From Deltaproteobacteria bacterium (GTDB lineage Bacteria; Myxococcota_A; Polyangia; Polyangiales; Ga0077539), in assembly GCA_030694465.1 (NCBI GenBank), contig JAUXYJ010000048.1, positions 1 through 39,291 of the forward strand: a DNA stretch of 39,291 nucleotides, read 5' to 3'. The notes under the pieces are model-generated. The model saw nothing but the letters and a program-made list of their open reading frames with translations, was not told the origin of the DNA and did no database searches. Positions 8,057-16,423 of the stretch are shown here, one piece after another (within the stretch, counting starts at the first letter, position 1; each line of letters begins with the position of its first letter). The translations under genes were made by a program, and so were the position numbers.

Positions 8057-9430
8057 TTAGCCAGCCTTCGCGCGCTTCGCAAAGATCTCGGCAAAGCCCG
8101 TATCGCACACGCCCCGCGCAAACTCATCGCTCGCGACCAGCTCTCTCAGAAAGCTCGTGTTGGTCACGATGGGCGCGAGGTGCGTGTTCGCGAGAGCCTC
8201 TTTGCACAGCGCGATCGCGCTCGGGCGGTCCTTCGCGTGGGTGATCATTTTGGCGATCATGGGGTCGTAGTACGGGGTCACGCGGCCCCCTGCCAAGACT
8301 CCCGCATCCACGCGGATGCCCTCGCCCTCGGGCCACCGCAGCTCGTCCACCGCGCCGGGCTTTGGGATAAACCCCTTGGCAGGGTCCTCTGCATAAATAC
8401 GGCACTCGATCGCGTGCCCCTTGGGCTCAAGCGTGGCCCAGGACTCGGGCAATTTCTCGCCGCAGGCCACGCGCAGCTGCCACTCGACAAGGTCCAAACC
8501 CGTGACCGCCTCGGTCACCGGGTGCTCGACCTGGAGCCTGCAATTGACCTCTAAGAAATAGTACTCACCGCGCGCGTCTTCCCAGATGAACTCTGCGGTC
8601 CCCGCGCCCACATAGCCCGCCTCGCGCGCCAGGCGCACCGCGCAGTCCAAGATCTCTTTGCGCTTGGCCGCGCCATCTTCGCGATTGAGAAAAGCGGGCG
8701 CCGGAGACTCTTCGATAATCTTCTGGTGCCTTCGCTGCACGCTGCACTCACGCTCGCCAAGCGCGACCACCGTGCCGTGCGCGTCGGCAAAGAGCTGCAC
8801 CTCGATGTGCCGCGGGGCGAGCACATAACGCTGCACAAACACGCGCGCGTCACCGAACGCCGAGGCCCCACGGTTCTTCGCGGACTCGAGCGCTTTCTCC
8901 AGCGCCGCTTCGTCCTTGGCGATGGTCATCCCGATGCCTCCGCCTCCGCCCACGGGCTTGACCAGCAACGGGTAGCCATACATCGCCGCGACCGCGCGAG
9001 CCTCTTCAAGCGTCTCTACGGGCCCTGGCGACCCAGGCACGAGCGGAACACCCACTTTCAACGCCGTCTCGCTCGACCGCAGCTTGTCCCCCAAGAGCTC
9101 AAGCGCGCTCACCGGAGGCCCAATCCAGGTCAACCCCGCGTCGATCACCGCCTGGGCAAAGTGCTTTTTCTCGCTCAAGAGCCCATAGCCTGGGTGCACC
9201 GCGTCTGCGCCCTGCTCCTTCGCGATCGCCAAGATCTTCTCAATGTTGAGATACGAGTCTTTAACCGCCGCGGGCCCCACCAAGACCGAGACATCCACCG
9301 CCTGCGTGTGAAGCGCGCCCTCGTCCGCCTCGCTGTGAATCCCTACAGTCGCGACGCCCAGTCGCTTGCAAGTCCGCGCAATCCGCGCAGCGATTTCGCC
9401 GCGATTCGCAATGAGCACTTTCTTAAACAT
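8057..9430 (-). CDS. accC: biotin carboxylase subunit of acyl-CoA carboxylase
   Basis: A 457-residue biotin carboxylase, the usual length for a stand-alone AccC. It uses ATP and bicarbonate to carboxylate biotin on a carrier protein in the cytoplasm. Visible features are the N-terminal LIANRGEIA strand-turn, the HPGYG(L)LSE segment, the glycine-rich ATP-grasp loop (VKPVGGGGGIGM), the ERECSVQRRHQK stretch and the catalytic-site EVNCRLQVEH. The last is usually EMNTR in this family, so Met and Thr are replaced by Val and Cys. No carboxyltransferase or biotin carrier gene is adjacent, so the partners are elsewhere and the subunit could serve acetyl-, propionyl- or another acyl-CoA carboxylase. 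It is convergent with the kinase gene at 7862. The upstream gap holds no strong ribosome binding site. Confidence 0.9.
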   Translation of the reverse strand: MFKKVLIANRGEIAARIARTCKRLGVATVGIHSEADEGALHTQAVDVSVLVGPAAVKDSYLNIEKILAIAKEQGADAVHPGYGLLSEKKHFAQAVIDAGLTWIGPPVSALELLGDKLRSSETALKVGVPLVPGSPGPVETLEEARAVAAMYGYPLLVKPVGGGGGIGMTIAKDEAALEKALESAKNRGASAFGDARVFVQRYVLAPRHIEVQLFADAHGTVVALGERECSVQRRHQKIIEESPAPAFLNREDGAAKRKEILDCAVRLAREAGYVGAGTAEFIWEDARGEYYFLEVNCRLQVEHPVTEAVTGLDLVEWQLRVACGEKLPESWATLEPKGHAIECRIYAEDPAKGFIPKPGAVDELRWPEGEGIRVDAGVLAGGRVTPYYDPMIAKMITHAKDRPSAIALCKEALANTHLAPIVTNTSFLRELVASDEFARGVCDTGFAEIFAKRAKAG

Positions 9431-9661
9431 GCGCGCAATCTACCCCAAGCCCCGCGCGTCTGTACCCTCTCGTTTTGCGCTCCGATCACACTTCGCGGAC
9501 ATCACACCACGCCCGCACACCCGATGCCTCGCGTCTCTTGACCACCGCACGCCGAGCCGCTTTGCACGCCAGAAACATCGGTGCAATCTAGCTCTTGCAA
9601 AATTGCAATCTTGACCGAAGTGCTCTCGTGAGTTTTCCAGCATTTCGTGAGGATTCTATCG

Positions 9662-9678
9662 TTGGCACGCGCTCTGCA
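9662..9678 (+). promoter_or_regulatory. sigma-54 (RpoN) -24/-12 promoter
   Basis: TTGGCAC at 9662-9668, five bases, then CTGCA at 9674-9678. This matches the sigma-54 consensus TGGCAC-N5-TTGCA except for one base in the -12 box. The invariant GG (9664-9665) and GC (9676-9677) are exactly ten bases apart. Transcription would start near 9688-9690. Sigma-54 with enhancer-binding activators is heavily used for developmental control in myxobacteria. No activator gene is adjacent and I did not locate an activator site. Confidence 0.65.
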
Positions 9679-9688
9679 TTATAGCTCT

Positions 9689-9806
9689 GCACGCGGCGGT
9701 ACTCGGTTGCTCCCCCTCCACCGAGACCGCCGACGTCTAAGTCAACCCGGCCGTATCTTCGAGGAGCTCCCCCCCTCCCCCTCGCTGTGCGGCCGGTTCT
9801 TTTTCT
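9689..9806 (+). ncRNA. candidate structured sRNA or attenuated leader
   Basis: About 115 nt running from the predicted sigma-54 start to a T-rich run. Stem-loop 1: C-GGCGGT (9694-9700) plus CTCGGT (9702-9707) pair with ACCGAG (9720-9725) plus ACCGCC-G (9726-9732), a 13-bp stem with one bulged A and a C-rich loop. Stem-loop 2: CCGGCCG (9747-9753) pairs with CGGCCGG (9790-9796), with an inner GGAGCTCC palindrome, followed directly by TTCTTTTTCT (9797-9806), which resembles an intrinsic terminator. Both loops contain runs such as CTCCCCCTCC, complementary to Shine-Dalgarno sequences. It could be a free sRNA (the plan recalls Pxr of Myxococcus, but homology is not shown) or a 5' leader controlling the downstream gene. 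Confidence 0.4.
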
Positions 9807-9812
9807 CCCGTT

Positions 9813-9869
9813 CGCGAAGGTTCTGCCAGTGGCGTCGAGCACGCTCCGCCACTGCGCAGGCCCTTCGCG
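9813..9869 (+). promoter_or_regulatory. long stem-loop in leader of glycosyltransferase gene
   Basis: CGCGAAGG (9813-9820) pairs perfectly with CCTTCGCG (9862-9869). Inside it CAGTGGCG (9827-9834) pairs perfectly with CGCCACTG (9847-9854), with TGC/GCA extending the inner stem across one bulged base. The structure ends about 40 bases before the ATG at 9910 and has no T-run after it. If transcription reads through the hairpin ending at 9796, this would sit in the mRNA leader. Confidence 0.4.
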
Positions 9870-9909
9870 GCCCACGTGCAGAGTGCATCATGCTAGCTCC
9901 CTCGCGAGT

Positions 9910-11076
9910 ATGCACATTGGCGTGGTGACAACCTCGTGGCCTCACACCCACGACCCAACCGCGGGCGCGTTTGCCTACGCCCTCACGCACGCCCTCGCCC
10001 TCCGCGGCCACACGCACACGGTGCTCTTCGCCCAGGCCCCCTCGAGCGCAGGATCCCCCCACACGCTCTCGTCCACAGCGCTCTTCCCGCTGGACTACGG
10101 AGCGCGCGACCACAACACCCTCTTCTACGGCGCGGGGGCGCCCCATCGGCTCCGCGCGCGCTCAGGTGAGCTTGCCCGCTCACTTGCACTTGGTCTGCGA
10201 TTTACCTACGTAATCACGCGCGCTGTGCAGCGACACCTGCGTGACTGTGACGCGCTCATTTCGCACTTCGCCCTGCCCTCGGCGCTCGCGGCCGCGGTCC
10301 ATCGCGCCGGCCGCCCTCATCACGCGATCGTGCACGGGAGCGACCAACACGCGCTCGCCCACATGCCTCGCGCACTGCAACGCGCGATCGCTCAGCGCTG
10401 CACGAGCATCCAGTTTGTTCACCCGTCCCTTCGCGACGGACTCGATCCCTCGTGGGCAGGACATCCACACGCGTGGGACCACCCCATGGGCGCCGAGCCG
10501 CTGTCTGCCGAGATCCGCGCGACACGCGAGAGCACACGAGCGTCACTGAATTTGCAGCAAGATCACACGCTCGTGCTGTGCGTCGCGCGCTGCGTCGAGG
10601 CCAAAGGGCTCGAGGTCCTCGTGCGCGCGATGCAGCAGCTCCCCACGAGCACCCAGTGCGTCGTTGTGGGTGACGGGCCGCTGCGCGCAGCGCTCGCAGC
10701 CCAGAGCCAGGGCCGCGTGCACTTCGTCGGTGCGCAGCAGGCTCACACACGCGATCGCTGGCTCGCCGCCGCGGATCTCTTCGTGCTGCCATCGCTGCAA
10801 GACAGCGCACCCACAGCGCTCATCGAGGCGATGTGTGCGGGCTTGCCTTGCATCGCGACCCACGTGGGCGGAATCCCGTGGATCGCAGGCGACGCCGTCT
10901 TGCTCGTCCCACCAGGCTGCCCCGATGCGCTGAGAGACGCGATGAGAGCGCTCTCGCAAGACCCCGGCGCGCGCAGCGAGCGAGCGCAACGAGGACGCGA
11001 ACGCGGGCTCGCGTGGCGATGGCGTGAGCTCGCAAGACGCACCGAGTACACCCTGAGCGACGCGCTCAATCACTAG
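9910..11076 (+). CDS. GT4-type glycosyltransferase (GT-B fold)
   Basis: A 388-residue family-4/1-type glycosyltransferase. The N-terminal half starts with the GT-B strand MHIGVVTTSW and a Gly-Ala loop that would bind the acceptor. The C-terminal half has the donor-site features: LVLCVARCVEAKGLEVLVRA, VVGDGPLR, and LPSLQDSAPTALIEAMCAGLP. In the family E-x7-E motif the second Glu is E306, but the first is Asp (D298). An upstream in-frame ATG (9787) would add 41 residues that cover the stem-loop region and look unlike a protein start, so 9910 is preferred; no clear Shine-Dalgarno precedes it. It probably acts at the cytoplasmic membrane face in polysaccharide or glycolipid synthesis. Sugar and acceptor are unknown, and no other polysaccharide gene is adjacent. 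Confidence 0.85.
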   Translation: MHIGVVTTSWPHTHDPTAGAFAYALTHALALRGHTHTVLFAQAPSSAGSPHTLSSTALFPLDYGARDHNTLFYGAGAPHRLRARSGELARSLALGLRFTYVITRAVQRHLRDCDALISHFALPSALAAAVHRAGRPHHAIVHGSDQHALAHMPRALQRAIAQRCTSIQFVHPSLRDGLDPSWAGHPHAWDHPMGAEPLSAEIRATRESTRASLNLQQDHTLVLCVARCVEAKGLEVLVRAMQQLPTSTQCVVVGDGPLRAALAAQSQGRVHFVGAQQAHTRDRWLAAADLFVLPSLQDSAPTALIEAMCAGLPCIATHVGGIPWIAGDAVLLVPPGCPDALRDAMRALSQDPGARSERAQRGRERGLAWRWRELARRTEYTLSDALNH

Positions 11077-11081
11077 CGAAT

Positions 11082-12524
11082 TTACTGACGAAACGTCGTC
11101 GGCGCGACCCAGTACACTGCGCCCCCGCGGTCGTCTGAGACAAACATGCGCCCGTCGCGCGCAAACACGACGTCGCTCGGCCGCTGAAGCGACGGGGTCG
11201 CCTGCCCTGTGGTCCCCTCAAGAAACCGCGTAGGCGTGCCCGCAAGTGGGACCCCCGTGCTGGGATGGGTCTGCAAAAACACAACGCCCGCGCCCTGATA
11301 GTTCGCGAGGTAAAAGCTCCCGTGCAGCGCCACAAAGAGCCCGTTGGCAAACGGCGCAGGCCACGCGCCGCGCTCCCAATCAAAGCCAAAAGGCGTGTCG
11401 CCAAGATTAATCTTGGCCGCGGGCTCATCGACGCACTCACACAGCCCCGTTGAAGCTTGCGGACCCACGCCGCGCTGATAGCAGCACGGATAGCCCATCC
11501 AGCGCTCACGATCGATCACCACCAAGCTCTCGACCGCGCCGGTGGTCTGGTCCTCGCCCAGCTCTGCGGCCATGCACAAATCCTTGCAAAAATGGCAGCG
11601 GGCATACATCGGATTGCGAAAGCCGCTCATCACACGGTTGAGCGCGCGGGGGGCGACCTCGTAGATCTCGCCGATGCCCGGCGCCGCGCGACCATCGGGC
11701 CCCACCGAGCACGAGCTGTACTCGCCGCGGGTCACCAAGACACGGTTGTTGACGCTCGCCGCGAGGCCATGGGTCCAGCGCCCGCCGCGCTGAAGCTGCG
11801 CGCCCAGCGGGTCTCCCATCGAGCCCCCTGCCAAGAACTCACGTCGCCCCGCTTGCTCGCTTCGTTGGCCCACCACGTAGGGCGTCCGTTGCACGCTGTC
11901 TTGCGTCGCGAAGTACAAAAATCCCTGCTGAAAAGCTAGCCCATGCACAGTCTCGAGCCCGCCCATCGCGAAGGTGCTCTGCTCGGCGACGCCGTCACGG
12001 TTGTCATCGTGCAGCACCACAATGGCGCCGCGGCCTCCGCTGTCTCCGGCGGCGGTGGTTCCGCTTGGCGAGGCGATAAACAGGTCCCCGTTGGGCGCGA
12101 GCGCCATCACGCGCGGAAGCCCCACGCTCGCATAGCGCCGCACACAGAACCCCGTCGGCGCCCGCAGCCCCGGCACATCCGTCCCGAGCGAACACCACGT
12201 CGCGCCCATCCCGCTCTGCGGCGGCGTCACACCCTCGCAGCGGTCACTCCCGCTGCCCACGCCGTCACCCACCGTGGGCCTCCGAGTGACACAGCGCGGG
12301 TCATACACGCGCGCATCCCCGCTCGCGTCCGCACCATCCGGCGACGTCGCCGTATCCCCCGCATCGCGCACGTCTTCGAGCACATCGAGCACCATCACCG
12401 CGTCCGAATCGCTCGCGCTGTCGCTCGCGTCCACGACGTCCGCCACGGGGTTGCGCGGCGAGCACGCAGCGACGCCAAGAGCCAAGAGCAACGCACACGA
12501 CGGAGCCGCAAGATCACGCTTCAT
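11082..12524 (-). CDS. sugar-dehydrogenase-like beta-propeller lipoprotein A
   Basis: A 480-residue predicted lipoprotein. It has a signal peptide with lipobox VAAC (Cys about residue 22 from the chosen ATG 12524), then a ~70-residue Asp/Ala/Ser/Gly/Thr-rich linker, then a beta-propeller domain. Propeller features match soluble PQQ-type glucose/sorbosone dehydrogenases: VMALAPNGDLFIA, GFRNPMYARCHF in the place of the family RNP stretch, and DGRMFVSDDRGGAVYWV near the end. Extra cysteines (GEYSSCS, CKDLC, GYPCCYQRG) probably form disulfides outside the cytoplasm. An upstream in-frame ATG adds 18 residues without signal character. It is a tandem paralogue of the gene at 12659-14050. Whether PQQ is bound or any sugar is oxidised is unknown; propellers of this kind are also used as binding scaffolds. 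Confidence 0.75.
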   Translation of the reverse strand: MKRDLAAPSCALLLALGVAACSPRNPVADVVDASDSASDSDAVMVLDVLEDVRDAGDTATSPDGADASGDARVYDPRCVTRRPTVGDGVGSGSDRCEGVTPPQSGMGATWCSLGTDVPGLRAPTGFCVRRYASVGLPRVMALAPNGDLFIASPSGTTAAGDSGGRGAIVVLHDDNRDGVAEQSTFAMGGLETVHGLAFQQGFLYFATQDSVQRTPYVVGQRSEQAGRREFLAGGSMGDPLGAQLQRGGRWTHGLAASVNNRVLVTRGEYSSCSVGPDGRAAPGIGEIYEVAPRALNRVMSGFRNPMYARCHFCKDLCMAAELGEDQTTGAVESLVVIDRERWMGYPCCYQRGVGPQASTGLCECVDEPAAKINLGDTPFGFDWERGAWPAPFANGLFVALHGSFYLANYQGAGVVFLQTHPSTGVPLAGTPTRFLEGTTGQATPSLQRPSDVVFARDGRMFVSDDRGGAVYWVAPTTFRQ

Positions 12525-12658
12525 AAGTCCCCGAAGAATGCGCGATGCGCGCCCACGCGTCGAGCGATGAAAGCACACAATCTGTGTTCATTCGCAGCGC
12601 AAACCACGCACCGCAATGCGCTCAAAGCGAACACCTTGCGCGGGGCCCGCGCTTGTCG

Positions 12659-14050
12659 CTAGCGCACAAACCGCGGCGCGATCATGTAGACCCCCCCGCC
12701 GTAGTCGTCCGAGACAAACATGCGGCCGTCGGGCGCAAACACGACGTCCGTTGGGCGCTGAAGCGAGGGCATGGGCCTGCCGTTGGTGGCCTCGACAAAG
12801 CGCACTGCGCTCTGCCGCATGGGGACGCCGGTCGCAGGATCCGTGGGAAAATACACGATCCCCGCGCCGCCAAAGCCTCCTGTGTAGAAGCTGCCGTGGA
12901 GCGCGACGAAGACCCCGTTGCGATACGGAGCCGGCCACCGTCCGCGCTCCCAATCGAAGCCAAAGGGCGTGTCACCGATCGGAATCGAGACCTCTTCTTG
13001 GCGCACGTCACTGCACATTCCGCTCGCGCTCGCGGGGCCCACACCGCGCTGATAGCAGCACGGGTAGCCCATCCACGCGGGCTCTGCGGGCACCACCAAG
13101 AGCTTCTCGACCGCGCCGGTCGTCTGGTCCTCGCCGAGCTCTGCGACCATGCACAAATCCCGCGAAAAATGGCACCGCGCATACATCGGATTGCGAAATC
13201 CGTGCAGCGCTCGCGTGAGCGAGTGCATGCCCAGCGCGTACACCTCGCCCGTCGGGACCGCGCGCGCGCCGCCCGCGCCCACCGAGCACGAGCTGTACTC
13301 GCCGCGGGTCGCAAACAGCCTCCCCGAGACCGAGCGCGCAAGCCCATGGGTCTGCCTCCCGCCCGCGCCAAATCGGTCGGTCAGCGGATCCACGCGCGTG
13401 CCGCCCATGCCATCGGGCACCATGCCACCGATCACAAACTCGCGCATGGCTAGGGTCTCGCGGCGCTGCCCGGTGACGTACGGCGTACGCAAGACCTCGC
13501 GATCATTGGTAAAATACAAATAGCCCTCGGCAAAGACCATCCCGTGGACGTTGGGCACATCCGCCGCGAAGACCGTCTGCTCGATCACGCCGTCGCGCTC
13601 GTCGTCGTGCAGCACCACGATCGCGCCGGGCCCACCGCTCAGCCCCGTAGCGTTCGCGTTGGTCGGAGCCGCGACAAACAGGTCCCCATTGGGCGCGAGG
13701 GCCATCACGCGTGCGAGGCGCACATCGCTGTATTTTCGCACGCAGAACCCATCGGGAACAGTCAGCCCAGGGACCTCTCGCCCCGTGGCGCAGAAGTCTC
13801 GATCGACCGGCGTGACAGGGCCCGCGTCGCTGTGAGCGTCGGCCACGTCACCGTCCGCGCTGGCGTCTCCGCTGTCTCGCGCGGTCGCATCGAGAGAGGC
13901 CTCCTCGACGGTCACATCAGGCGACGCGAGGCGGTCTTCTTGGGTGACGTCCGCCGTCGAGACGTCTTCGACCGGAGAGGGCGGCGCCGTGCAGGCCGAA
14001 GCAGCAAGGGCACAGAGAGAAAAGTAAGCAGGGGTCCAGCGAGCTCGCAT
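12659..14050 (-). CDS. sugar-dehydrogenase-like beta-propeller lipoprotein B
   Basis: A 463-residue paralogue of the gene at 11082-12524, on the same strand with 134 bases between them. Signal peptide with lipobox ASAC (C20), a ~60-residue D/A/S/T/V-rich linker, then the same propeller with RVMALAPNGDLFVA, GFRNPMYARCHF, LGEDQTTGAVE, GYPCCYQRGVGP, IGDTPFGFDWERG and DGRMFVSDDYGG nearly identical to the neighbour. Linker sequence and loop regions differ, so the pair arose by tandem duplication that is not very recent. The CHF...DLC and PCC cysteines are shared apart from one Cys-to-Ser change (CKDLC against SRDLC). It is anchored to the inner or outer membrane facing the periplasm or surface. 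Substrate and cofactor are not evident. Confidence 0.75.
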   Translation of the reverse strand: MRARWTPAYFSLCALAASACTAPPSPVEDVSTADVTQEDRLASPDVTVEEASLDATARDSGDASADGDVADAHSDAGPVTPVDRDFCATGREVPGLTVPDGFCVRKYSDVRLARVMALAPNGDLFVAAPTNANATGLSGGPGAIVVLHDDERDGVIEQTVFAADVPNVHGMVFAEGYLYFTNDREVLRTPYVTGQRRETLAMREFVIGGMVPDGMGGTRVDPLTDRFGAGGRQTHGLARSVSGRLFATRGEYSSCSVGAGGARAVPTGEVYALGMHSLTRALHGFRNPMYARCHFSRDLCMVAELGEDQTTGAVEKLLVVPAEPAWMGYPCCYQRGVGPASASGMCSDVRQEEVSIPIGDTPFGFDWERGRWPAPYRNGVFVALHGSFYTGGFGGAGIVYFPTDPATGVPMRQSAVRFVEATNGRPMPSLQRPTDVVFAPDGRMFVSDDYGGGVYMIAPRFVR

Positions 14051-14190
14051 TGGAGGGCCATTATGAACGAACCGCGCGCGATGGGCACGGTCTCATCATC
14101 CGGTCACAACGCTCGGAGAGCCCCTCTGGCTGGACCAGCGCGCTGCGCGTGAAACTTGATCGCGATGATCTGAAAAATCTCTGCGAATTT

Positions 14191-15024
14191 TCAGGGTCGA
14201 ATCACGGTCGTTCCGGCCGGCGGGGTCCACTGAAACCTGCTCACGGGCGGGTTCAGGTTGACCCGAGTGTTAGTAAACGCGAAGCGATTTTGGTTATTTT
14301 GCGCATCGATGACACCCGCTTCAGCGACCTGATAGTTCTGTGGCTCAACGATCAAGACCAAGCGCGAGAAGCTCGGGTTGGGCGCGCGCGGCGTAAGCTC
14401 GAGCCCATAGAAGTTCGCCCATCGGCCAGTCATCGGGATGCGTCGCGCGGTAAAATCCGTCGAGAGATTTCCGCTGCCCATCAAGAACGAGAGCGCGGTC
14501 GGGAGCTGCGATTGCGCCAAGTTGGCCTGAAACGCTTGCCTGCGCGCGGGCTCGTGTGTCCAGAGCGTGGTGCCATCGGACACCACGAGGTTTCCGACGG
14601 GCTGCGCATACTCCCAGCGCATGCGACCGGGCCGCCGAAACTCGACGCGCCCCGACGAGACGGTCTCGTTGTTGGTCGCTGCGACACGGTTTCGCTGCAC
14701 AAAATCCGCGGCAAAATCCGTTGTGCGGTTGTAAAAAGACTGCACGCCCGCCGCGATCTGCTCTGCCGTGTACGCGCGATTGGGCGCGCTCGCTCCGGGC
14801 GGAACCACGACCACCGCAGCATCCGCCACGCCCGCGTCACGGGTCGCTTGCGGAGGCGTCGCAGGGGGCCGCGCGCTGGCGTCCACGGGGGCTCCGGCAT
14901 CACTGCGCGGGCGCCGCGTTTGGGCGCCACGGTGAGCGCGTGGAGGGATCGCCCATGCAACGACGGGCAGAGACAAAACAAGCGCCACGGTGAGCGCGTG
15001 GGTGCGAGAGAATGGCCTAGTCAC
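14191..15024 (-). CDS. lolA: LolA-like lipoprotein carrier
   Basis: A periplasmic LolA-family protein, 277 residues from a GTG at 15024. LolA takes lipoproteins from the LolCDE complex and carries them across the periplasm. The fold is shown by the YTAEQIAAGVQSFYNRTTDF start helix, FVQRNRV strand, the hallmark RRPGRMRWEY, and LVVSDGTTLW. A signal peptide (hydrophobic core TVALVLSLPVVAWA) is followed by a ~55-residue Ala/Pro/Asp-rich spacer that ordinary LolA lacks. An ATG at 15084 is also in frame but would give a signal n-region of about 28 residues; neither start has a good Shine-Dalgarno, so the start is uncertain. The many lipoproteins in this window are natural clients, although no other lol gene is seen here. 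Confidence 0.8.
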   Translation of the reverse strand: MTRPFSRTHALTVALVLSLPVVAWAIPPRAHRGAQTRRPRSDAGAPVDASARPPATPPQATRDAGVADAAVVVVPPGASAPNRAYTAEQIAAGVQSFYNRTTDFAADFVQRNRVAATNNETVSSGRVEFRRPGRMRWEYAQPVGNLVVSDGTTLWTHEPARRQAFQANLAQSQLPTALSFLMGSGNLSTDFTARRIPMTGRWANFYGLELTPRAPNPSFSRLVLIVEPQNYQVAEAGVIDAQNNQNRFAFTNTRVNLNPPVSRFQWTPPAGTTVIRP

Positions 15025-15136
15025 AGAGGGGTTATACGAGCCTCTGAGCCAAATGGTGCATCGCACTGTCACTCGACCGCGCAATCACACCCCCGAGAGT
15101 CCCCCATCGCCATCGCCCCCGCAGCAGCAATCTCGC

Positions 15137-16423
15137 TCAGAAACCGGGCGGCATCACCACGGTCGAGAGCGGCGTGCGGTCTCGTGTGCTCATGCCCTCG
15201 GTCCAACGGATCGGACCGTTGAGGTAGTTGAGGTGCAGGTCGTAGTAGCCCATGAAGTTGCCCGTCATGCTCGGGTCTAGACCTGTGCCCCACGAGTTCT
15301 TGATGCGATAGAAATTGATCGAGCCGAACCGAACCGCGAGGTCCATGTCCGCGCGAGTGGCCATCTCGCCAGCGCGCAGAATACGCTCAGGCTGTCCTGG
15401 CTGACGCACTGTCACTTCGTAGTCTTCGAGCACGGTCAAGTGTCCGCCCTGGCGGCCGGGGGCCGGCACGGGCATCGGGATCGAGAACACAGCGCCTTGG
15501 CGAAGATTGAAATCCACAAGCCAAGAGATCAGCACCGGTGCGCCCTCGTTGAGGGCACGCATCACGCGCTGGTGAAAGCTGGTCTGGCCGCTCGTGTAGG
15601 TCGAGTAGCTCGCGTTGCGCCACGCGTAGGTCCCACCCGGAGTCACGGCCTCAAGGTTGGTGTCCTGCATGACAACACGGCCGCTGCGGAGCACGGGGGT
15701 GCGCACACGAATGTCGCGCGCCTTGCGGACGAACCCGAGGTCCGTGGTGGTGCTGCTCAGGACGGTGCCGCTGCCGGTCGCGCCGTACACACGAAGCATC
15801 GTGCTGCGGACACCCTCGTTGAGCTGCCAAACGTCCATCAATACGGTGAAGACCTTGGTGCGGTCTGCGCGATCGGCCGCTGTCGCGAGCCGTCCGCCCA
15901 TGTTGAGCTCGGTATTCAGCGCGGCGAGCGCAGAGCGCTGGCGCTGTGAGCTCTGTGCGTTGGCCTCTTCGGGGATAAAGTCCGCCTCGAACACCACACC
16001 ACGGCGGCGCAGCGTGTCCGAACCCGAGTCCCACCAACCACCGGTGGACACTTCGCTCCGTCCGTTGGTGGTGGTCACGCCCGTGGCCGTCCCCGAGACC
16101 TTGCCGTACCAATCCCAGAACGTGATCCACGACTCCGAGATATTAATCTCAGCGTTGCGGTAGGTGGTCGCCGAGATGCTCGTGGTCGCGTTGGCCTCGG
16201 CCCACCGACGATGCAACGACTCAGCCCAGGTGGCCGTGGCGTAAGCCCAGCAATTGCCAATGGTCTGGTTTTTTACGATCGTGTGAGAGACATCGGTGAC
16301 CTCGTCCGAGACAAAGTCCGGGTTGTTGTTCTCTTCTGTCGGCTCAGTCCCCGGAGCACAGCTCATCGCTTGCGCACCGACGAGCACCGCAACCATCCAT
16401 CCACGTCCCAGCATCGTTGTCAT
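15137..16423 (-). CDS. papain-fold (C1) cysteine protease lipoprotein
   Basis: A 428-residue protein starting at ATG 16423, with GGAG in the bases before it. The signal peptide ends at a lipobox-like AMSC (C22). The mature part carries the full set of papain-family catalytic residues: Q53 (oxyanion) and C58 in NQTIGNCWAY, H328 in GGHLTVLEDY, and N376 in IKNSWG. The spacing between Cys and His (270 residues) is much longer than in papain (~135), with an inserted ~130-residue region rich in strands. There is no inhibitory propeptide of the usual type between the lipid-anchor Cys and the active site. It is therefore probably an exported, membrane-anchored peptidase or transglutaminase-like enzyme. 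Activity is inferred from intact catalytic residues; the substrate is unknown. Confidence 0.8.
   Translation of the reverse strand: MTTMLGRGWMVAVLVGAQAMSCAPGTEPTEENNNPDFVSDEVTDVSHTIVKNQTIGNCWAYATATWAESLHRRWAEANATTSISATTYRNAEINISESWITFWDWYGKVSGTATGVTTTNGRSEVSTGGWWDSGSDTLRRRGVVFEADFIPEEANAQSSQRQRSALAALNTELNMGGRLATAADRADRTKVFTVLMDVWQLNEGVRSTMLRVYGATGSGTVLSSTTTDLGFVRKARDIRVRTPVLRSGRVVMQDTNLEAVTPGGTYAWRNASYSTYTSGQTSFHQRVMRALNEGAPVLISWLVDFNLRQGAVFSIPMPVPAPGRQGGHLTVLEDYEVTVRQPGQPERILRAGEMATRADMDLAVRFGSINFYRIKNSWGTGLDPSMTGNFMGYYDLHLNYLNGPIRWTEGMSTRDRTPLSTVVMPPGF

Larger units (their letters stand above)
9431..9909. other. intergenic region with sigma-54 site and three stem-loops
   Basis: A 479-base gap between divergent genes (accC leftward, glycosyltransferase rightward). 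The left part, 9431-9660, holds nothing I can name. The right part contains a sigma-54-type promoter at 9662-9678 and three large hairpins (9694-9732, 9747-9796, 9813-9869), entered separately. Open frames across it are broken shadows. Confidence 0.6.

Noticed and set aside
9787..9909. extended N-terminus of the glycosyltransferase from ATG 9787
   Set aside because: The extra 41 residues cover the stem-loop region and have no family features; the GT-B fold starts at the ATG at 9910.
11943..12662. 239-residue plus-strand open frame
   Set aside because: Antisense to the lipoprotein gene and its upstream gap; very His/Arg-rich and without a recognisable domain.
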